From contig JAKDMK010000098.1 in NCBI GenBank assembly GCA_030452365.1, positions 1-7,887 on the forward strand: a stretch of 7,887 nucleotides of DNA. Direction: 5' to 3'. Positions within the stretch are counted from its first letter, which is position 1. Each line of letters opens with the position of its first letter. Below, piece after piece: positions 5,074 through 7,887 of the stretch. The stretch comes from Nitrococcus sp. (lineage in GTDB: Bacteria; Pseudomonadota; Gammaproteobacteria; Nitrococcales; Nitrococcaceae). A model generated the notes under the pieces. That model had not been told where the DNA came from. It did not search any database and saw nothing but the letters and a program-made list of their open reading frames with translations. The translations under genes and the position numbers were made by a program.

Positions 5074-6013
5074 TCGAGATCTGCCGCCGCGGTGTTATCT
5101 GCGCCACGGCAGCTATTACTTCGTCACCATGGCGGGCAAGTGGCACAACCTCGGGCGCGAGAGGCGCGCCGCGCTGCTTTGTTACGCGGACAAGGTGACC
5201 CTGCCGCAAGCGCTCACGCTGAATCGCTATATGGATCGCTATATGGCCAAAATCGCGCCGCAAAAAGCGCCGCGCACGCAAAAAGACAACGCCATCGAGA
5301 TAGAGAAACTGCGCGCCTACTTCGGGCACATGCTGCCCGAGGATGTGCTCGCAACAGACATCTACTCCTATATGGATGCACGGGGCGCGCCGATACGCGC
5401 TAATCGTGAGATTGCGCTGTTCTCCCACCTCTACCGCTACTTGATTCGCTGGGGCGTGGTGCAGTCCAACCCTTGCCGGGAAGTCGCGCGCAACAAGGAA
5501 TCGCCGCGCACGCGCTACGTCACCGACGCCGAGTTCTGGGCCGTGCACGACCTCGCCCCGCCGGTGGTGGGCTTGGTCATGCGCCTGGCGGCCATCACGG
5601 GCTTGCGCATCGGTACGATACTCACGCTGCGCCGCGATCAGATTGCCGATGAGGGGCTTAGAATCCCGGCGGTCAAGCGCGGCAAGGCGTTGCTCATCTT
5701 GTGGAGCGCGGATCTGCGCGCCGTTATCGGCGAGCTAAAGCGCCTGCGCGATGTAGCTGGGCTGCACCTGGTCTGCCGCAGGGATGGCAAGCCGTACACG
5801 GGCAACGGCTTCCAGACGCTGTGGAAGCGGGTGATTGGCCAGGCACTCGCGCAGGGCAAACTCACCGAGCGCTTTACCTTGCACGACCTCAGAGCGAAGG
5901 CCGGCAGCGAGACCGACGACGACGAATTACTCGGCCACCAGGACGTGCGGGTGCTGCGCCGGCACTACCAGAGAGCGCCCAGGCGGGTGCGCCCGAATGA
6001 GGTCAAGCGCTGA
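5051..6013 (+). CDS. int: Phage tyrosine recombinase / integrase
   Basis: This 320-aa tyrosine-type site-specific recombinase would integrate and excise the element. The N-terminal GRKRMANRDLPPRCYLRHGS and GKWHNLG segment is an arm-binding-like domain of the Burkholderia-type phage integrases. A SAM-like core-binding domain follows (about 50-145). The catalytic domain shows ITGLRIG with R186, a beta-hairpin Lys near K209/K212, LHDLR with H278 and R281, LLGHQD with H296, and Y306 in RRHYQRAP. All canonical residues are present, so the enzyme should be active. The spacing between HxxR and the GH box is short (14 residues). A 12-bp in-frame tandem repeat (5223-5246) doubles the RYMD segment. The gene reads toward a tRNA-derived att core 83 bp beyond its stop, the expected arrangement for a tRNA-targeting integrase. 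Confidence 0.95.
   Translation: MGRKRMANRDLPPRCYLRHGSYYFVTMAGKWHNLGRERRAALLCYADKVTLPQALTLNRYMDRYMAKIAPQKAPRTQKDNAIEIEKLRAYFGHMLPEDVLATDIYSYMDARGAPIRANREIALFSHLYRYLIRWGVVQSNPCREVARNKESPRTRYVTDAEFWAVHDLAPPVVGLVMRLAAITGLRIGTILTLRRDQIADEGLRIPAVKRGKALLILWSADLRAVIGELKRLRDVAGLHLVCRRDGKPYTGNGFQTLWKRVIGQALAQGKLTERFTLHDLRAKAGSETDDDELLGHQDVRVLRRHYQRAPRRVRPNEVKR
5223..5246 (+). repeat. 12-bp tandem duplication inside int (ATCGCTATATGG x2)
   Basis: Two exact adjacent copies encode RYMD-RYM in the linker between the arm-binding and core-binding regions of the integrase. The frame is kept. Confidence 0.85.
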
Positions 6014-6018
6014 TTTTT

Positions 6019-6030
6019 TATTGGACAAGT
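6019..6030 (+). promoter_or_regulatory. Candidate integrase arm-type site, left (TATTGGACAAGT)
   Basis: This 12-bp sequence is repeated exactly at 6257-6268, on the other side of the tRNA-derived core. The shorter motif GGACAAG also occurs inverted at 6055-6061. Repeats on both sides of a core next to an integrase fit arm-binding sites. Confidence 0.5.
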
Positions 6031-6054
6031 GTCCAATATTTGTTCAATTTTTTT
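6019..6054 (+). terminator. Possible terminator hairpin after int
   Basis: An 8-bp perfect stem (TATTGGAC, loop AAGT, GTCCAATA, 6019-6038) follows the integrase stop by 5 nt. A run of seven T occurs at 6048-6054, and six T precede the stem. The stem is AT-rich and the T-run is 9 nt away, so termination is plausible but not strong. The same left arm recurs at 6257-6268, which suggests a protein-binding role instead of, or as well as, termination. Confidence 0.4.
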
Positions 6055-6095
6055 CTTGTCCTGCGGCTTACTGCGCTGTAACTATCTGAATTAAT

Positions 6096-6133
6096 TGGCT
6101 GGGGGACTAGGATTCGAACCTAGGTTGACGGAT
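6096..6133 (-). other. att core: 3' fragment of a tRNA-Gln-like gene
   Basis: Read on the minus strand, the segment gives the 3' strand of the anticodon stem (TCCGT), a short variable loop, a perfect T-arm (CTAGG, TTCGAAT, CCTAG), an acceptor 3' strand TCCCCCA, discriminator G and encoded CCA. Acceptor, discriminator G and overall sequence suit bacterial tRNA-Gln. Upstream of the anticodon stem the similarity ends: the loop has G at position 33, and no D-arm or 5' acceptor (TGGGGGA) exists. It is therefore not a functional tRNA but a tRNA-derived attachment core, 83 bp from the integrase stop. The missing 5' half implies element DNA on the far side too. Confidence 0.8.
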
Positions 6134-6256
6134 CTGGCGTCCGATTGTCAATGCTTATTAATCAGATACTTGCGGCGAAATCCGCCAAAAAACGCTGTCC
6201 GACCACCAAATTTAAGGCGAATACAATCAACGAGTTGGTGCGGCGCCCAGGCGCGA

Positions 6257-6268
6257 TATTGGACAAGT
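6257..6268 (+). promoter_or_regulatory. Candidate integrase arm-type site, right (TATTGGACAAGT)
   Basis: This is an exact copy of the 12-mer at 6019-6030, 124 bp beyond the core. It runs directly into a DnaA-box-like sequence. Confidence 0.5.
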
Positions 6269-6276
6269 TATCCACA
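6268..6276 (+). promoter_or_regulatory. Perfect DnaA-box consensus (TTATCCACA)
   Basis: A single match to the strong DnaA box overlaps the end of the right arm-type repeat by 1 nt. No second box, AT-rich unwinding repeat or replication gene is nearby, so it is not an origin on this evidence. A chance match or an accessory site is possible. Confidence 0.3.
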
Positions 6277-6293
6277 GGAGTGACGAGGGACGC

Positions 6294-6431
6294 GTGACAA
6301 GGTGACGGGTAAGAGGGTGAAGGGTGAGAAGGTAGGGGTGAGGCGACGGAAGTCTCACTCCTACCTCCTAACTCCTAACCTCCCCCTTCACCTGTCACCT
6401 TCCGAGAATAGGTGTCTGACCCCATTTTCCC
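6294..6431 (+). repeat. 138-bp composite repeat, copy 1
   Basis: This block is identical over its full length to 6713-6850. It opens with G-rich degenerate heptads (GTGACAA, GGTGACG, GGTAAGA, GGGTGAA, GGGTGAG), turns into complementary C-rich heptads (TCACTCC, TACCTCC, TAACTCC) and ends with the GAATAGGTGTCTGACCCC unit. Left and right halves pair in patches, for example AAGGTGAC with GTCACCTT and GGTGAAGGG with CCCTTCACC, so it can fold back on itself. Confidence 0.95.
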
Positions 6432-6461
6432 TCGGGGAATAGGTGTCTGACCCCATTTTCC
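6406..6461 (+). repeat. Tandem GAATAGGTGTCTGACCCC units
   Basis: A 25-bp unit occurs at 6406-6430 and again at 6437-6461, separated by 6 bp. It ends CCATTTTCC. The second copy forms an inverted pair with the GGGGTCAGACACCTATT at 6550-6566 (17 bp), enclosing the TGTAGACA segment. Confidence 0.9.
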
Positions 6462-6483
6462 TTCATTTTCCTTCATTTGCCTA

Positions 6484-6572
6484 TGTAGACAGTTTTGCGG
6501 TTCGCCAAGCTACCGCTCATCGCCAAAAACATACCGTTCGTCGGGGTAAGGGGTCAGACACCTATTTCCCTA
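6484..6572 (+). repeat. 89-bp repeat, copy 1 (TGTAGACA to GGGGTCAGACACC)
   Basis: It matches 7525-7613 with only two base differences (in the A-rich run near 6525). It starts TGTAGACAGTTTTGCGG and ends with an inverted TGTCTGACCCC unit followed by TATTTCCCTA. The constant composition suggests it moved or was duplicated as one block. The function is unknown. Confidence 0.93.
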
Positions 6573-6580
6573 TAAAAAAA

Positions 6581-6635
6581 CGCTCGTCCCTGAGCGCAAT
6601 ACGGCCGGAAGGGGATGGCCGCTCGTCCTTGAGCG
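6581..6635. repeat. Paired small hairpins (REP-like doublet)
   Basis: CGCTCGTCCCTGAGCG (6581-6596) and CGCTCGTCCTTGAGCG (6620-6635) are near-identical 16-bp hairpins with 5-bp stems. Between them lies a further CGGCC/GGCCG pairing. The arrangement resembles a REP doublet, but no REP family is assigned. Confidence 0.5.
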
Positions 6636-6712
6636 TCTCACTCTAGCAGCCGGCCAAGTGCGCGGTGATGACGTGGGTCTCAAGTGTAGGGGAGAGTGGA
6701 TAGCGGGAGAGA

Positions 6713-6850
6713 GTGACAAGGTGACGGGTAAGAGGGTGAAGGGTGAGAAGGTAGGGGTGAGGCGACGGAAGTCTCACTCCTACCTCCTAACTCCTAACCT
6801 CCCCCTTCACCTGTCACCTTCCGAGAATAGGTGTCTGACCCCATTTTCCC
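6713..6850 (+). repeat. 138-bp composite repeat, copy 2
   Basis: Exact copy of 6294-6431, 419 bp downstream in the same orientation. Absence of any difference points to recent duplication or gene conversion. Confidence 0.95.
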
Positions 6851-6982
6851 CCAGTTTTATAGTACAGCACAGGCTGAAAACCCGCGCCCTGCTTGGCTTT
6901 TCAGCTCAGCAAACCTCCATCCCTGAAAGGTGAGCCGATCATCATATTTCGCCGGAATTTCATATAGATACGTGGCGACGAG

Positions 6983-7055
6983 TGTACTATTCGGAGCACA
7001 GCGCGGCGCACCTAAGTTCTTGAATTCTTTAGACCGGCGACGCTCCAATAGTACA
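6983..7055. repeat. Inverted repeat TGTACTATT(C)GGAGC
   Basis: 6983-6997 pairs with 7042-7055 with one unpaired base, enclosing about 44 bp. The shorter ATAGTACA also occurs at 6859-6866, so the TGTACTAT motif is present three times within 200 bp. It may mark the ends of a tiny mobile fragment. Confidence 0.5.
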
Positions 7056-7113
7056 GTTTCTGGGGGTGTTGGCAGGCGTTCGTCGGGAGAGGAAAAGGGC
7101 ACGGGAATCGAGT

Positions 7114-7136
7114 GAATAGGGTTCTGGCCCCTATTC
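7114..7136. repeat. Palindrome GAATAGGG/CCCTATTC
   Basis: Perfect 8-bp arms lie around TTCTGGC. It is a degenerate relative of the TGTCTGACCCC unit (AATAGG...CCCCTATT) and immediately precedes a partial copy of the 138-bp repeat. Confidence 0.6.
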
Positions 7137-7156
7137 TCCTCTTTTAACTCCTAACC

Positions 7157-7221
7157 CCTAACTCCTAACCTCCCCCTTCACCTGTCACCTTCCCAGAATA
7201 GGTGTCTGACCCCATTTTCCC
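7157..7221 (+). repeat. Partial third copy of the 138-bp repeat (right 65 bp)
   Basis: It matches 6367-6431 with one substitution (C for G at 7194). Only the C-rich heptad half and the GAATAGGTGTCTGACCCC unit remain; the G-rich arm is missing. Confidence 0.9.
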
Positions 7222-7222
7222 C

Positions 7223-7323
7223 TTCTACAGCAACACGACCGAGATATACATCCGCGCGCGCGAACGGGTCATCGTCGACCCGGTTCGCTAATTTTGTAGA
7301 CAATTCGGCCAATTTTGTAGACA
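7223..7323 (+). mobile_element. Possible insertion-sequence 3' end remnant with TTTTGTAGACA terminal repeats
   Basis: A 23-codon open stretch (7223-7291, reading FYSNTTEIYIRARERVIVDP then VR and stop) looks like the end of a coding region. AATTTTGTAGACA follows directly at 7290-7302 and 7311-7323, with a 21-bp period. Multiple short terminal repeats right after a stop codon are typical of some insertion sequences (IS21-like arrangement). No transposase domain remains, so this is a pattern-based suggestion. Confidence 0.3.
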
Positions 7324-7358
7324 GCCGCCCGCGAAATAATTGTAACCTCTTGAAAACT

Positions 7359-7408
7359 TGGCGCGCCCGAGAGGAGTCGAACCCCTAACCTCCTGATCCG
7401 TAGTCAGG
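7359..7408 (-). other. 3' fragment of a tRNA-Arg(ACG) gene
   Basis: On the minus strand the sequence gives the complete anticodon arm (CCTGA, loop CTACGGA with anticodon ACG, TCAGG), variable loop AGGTT, T-arm (AGGGG, TTCGACT, CCTCT), acceptor 3' strand CGGGCGC, discriminator G and CCA. That is positions 27-76 of tRNA-Arg. The D-arm and 5' acceptor strand (expected GCGCCCG) are absent and replaced by unrelated AT-rich DNA, so no functional tRNA can form. The fragment looks like the duplicated attachment core of another integrated element. No second integrase is present in the window. Confidence 0.85.
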
Positions 7409-7459
7409 ATGCCAAGTATGTTTAACTCACTGATAATATACATTAAATTTGATGCACCC

Positions 7460-7531
7460 GTCTACAAAATAGGCGCTCGCGCGGGCTGCTAACATTATGA
7501 TTTATAAAGAGCGCTATTTGTCTTTGTAGAC
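7460..7531. repeat. 72-bp fold-back with GTCTACAAA/TTTGTAGAC ends
   Basis: GTCTACAAA at 7460 pairs with TTTGTAGAC ending at 7531. The pairing extends inward with a small gap (ATAGGCGCTC against GAGCGCTAT). Ends match the TGTAGACA motif of the adjacent repeats, so it resembles a miniature inverted-repeat element without coding capacity. Confidence 0.6.
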
Positions 7532-7613
7532 AGTTTTGCGGTTCGCCAAGCTACCGCTCATCGCCAAAACAATACCGTTCGTCGGGGTAAGGGGTCAGAC
7601 ACCTATTTCCCTA
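7525..7613 (+). repeat. 89-bp repeat, copy 2
   Basis: Near-identical to 6484-6572. It runs into a further inverted TGTCTGACCCC unit (7633-7643) and then directly into the truncated phage gene. Confidence 0.93.
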
Positions 7614-7653
7614 GGTGTCCAACCTCGAAAATGGGGTCAGACACCTATTCCGA

Positions 7654-7812
7654 CAAACGGTCATCAACTCCGCCAAGGTGGAGGTGGAATTCATGCGCGC
7701 GAGCGGGCTCGATATCGAATCCGAATTCCTCGGCACCAAGGCGCCGGGGCAGCGCGCGCCCGGACTCGGGCTCTGGCAGCCGCCGCGGGCGATCAAGCCC
7801 AACGGGCATTGA
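7654..7812 (+). pseudogene. 5'-truncated second copy of the 93-aa phage gene
   Basis: The frame aligns with codons 39-90 of the gene at 3363-3644 and keeps NSAKVEV, FMRASG and APGQRAPGLGLWQP; 37 of 52 aligned residues are identical, and it ends NGH-stop. The first 38 codons are missing. The alignment breaks exactly next to a GGGGTCAGACACCTATT repeat unit (7633-7649). An in-frame GTG at 7615 could start translation through the repeat, but no ribosome-binding site supports it. Divergence from the first copy is too high for a recent tandem duplication, so it probably derives from a second, related phage that was truncated at the repeat. Confidence 0.85.
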
Positions 7813-7818
7813 GGGAGA

Positions 7819-7887
7819 GGTGACAGGTGACAGGTGACGGGTGACGGGTGACGGGTGACGGGTGACGGGTGACGGGTGACGGGTGAC
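7819..7887 (+). repeat. GGTGACR heptad array running off the window end
   Basis: Two GGTGACA units are followed by seven GGTGACG units and a partial one at the window edge; the true length is unknown. It begins 6 bp after the stop of the truncated phage gene, mirroring the array at 4254-4323, which starts at a phage-gene stop. Confidence 0.95.

Larger units (their letters stand above)
6133..7653. other. Gene-free repeat mosaic with element relics
   Basis: No convincing intact gene was found on either strand over about 1.5 kb. Open frames here run through repeats and lack ribosome-binding sites and domains. The stretch holds the right arm of the att site (to about 6276), two 138-bp repeats, two 89-bp repeats, seven TGTCTGACCCC units, hairpin pairs, insertion-sequence-like TGTAGACA ends and a tRNA-Arg fragment. 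Segments 6133-6256 and 7410-7520 are AT-richer than the rest. The stretch 6851-7113 holds only a hairpin (GCTGAAAA/TTTTCAGC, starting near 6873) and a TGTACTAT inverted repeat. Confidence 0.75.

Noticed and set aside
6096..6200. Functional tRNA on the minus strand
   Set aside because: Only the 3' part is present. The anticodon loop has G at position 33, and no D-arm or 5' acceptor strand follows.
6443..6933. Short plus-strand frames at 6443-6646 and 6658-6933
   Set aside because: They run through repeat units, lack ribosome-binding sites and have no domain or coding-like composition.
6857..7102. 81-aa minus-strand frame
   Set aside because: No ribosome-binding site or recognised domain, and it crosses hairpin and inverted-repeat sequence. 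A decayed gene cannot be excluded, but there is no positive evidence.
7359..7440. Functional tRNA-Arg
   Set aside because: The anticodon and T arms are intact, but the D-arm and 5' acceptor strand are missing.
7536..7823. 95-aa plus-strand frame through the 89-bp repeat
   Set aside because: It reads the truncated phage gene in a wrong frame; the homologous frame is the one ending at 7812.

Overview
The window looks like the distal end of the early/lysogeny region of a temperate phage or phage-derived integrative element, in or from a high-GC beta- or gammaproteobacterium. The host guess rests on GC-rich codon use, the phage gene families seen, and two tRNA 3' fragments of proteobacterial type. 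No host gene is intact here, so the assignment is soft.

Region 1 (1-4618) is a tightly packed, all-plus-strand early operon. A partial gene, a 29-aa membrane peptide and a 29-aa basic peptide are chained by TGATG/ATGA overlaps. They lead into a 738-aa protein that fuses an SNF2-type helicase/ATPase to a class-beta DNA methyltransferase. Next come a 37-aa ORF, a phage HNH_3-type protein with an N-terminal helix-turn-helix, a conserved 93-aa phage protein, a small Cys-rich protein, a W-rich phage protein and a degenerate MazG-like protein. Most junctions overlap by 4 nt, so the genes are probably translationally coupled. The long junctions at 4259-4348 and 4619-4786 are filled by repeats.

Region 2 (4770-6290) is the integration module: a 21-aa leader ORF, a DUF4224 protein and a tyrosine recombinase with complete R-K-H-R-H-Y catalytic residues. 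A hairpin and an apparent attachment site follow. The att core is the 3' part of a tRNA-Gln-like gene on the minus strand. It is flanked on both sides by a 12-bp repeat (TATTGGACAAGT) that could be integrase arm sites. The tRNA 5' half is missing, so the site looks like an attP or a tandem-element junction rather than an ordinary integrated prophage end.

Region 3 (6290-7887) has no intact gene. It is a mosaic of dispersed repeats: ten exact copies of TGTCTGACCCC in the window, seven of them here; duplicated 138-bp and 89-bp blocks; degenerate 7-nt arrays that form a fold-back; TGTAGACA-type insertion-sequence-like ends; a tRNA-Arg(ACG) 3' fragment; and a 5'-truncated second copy of the 93-aa phage gene (about 71% identical over 52 residues). 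The window ends inside a GGTGACG heptad array.

The most notable points are the double-armed att site, the second tRNA fragment with a truncated phage paralogue (a relic of a second element), and the repeat families that occupy the junctions of an otherwise gapless phage operon.
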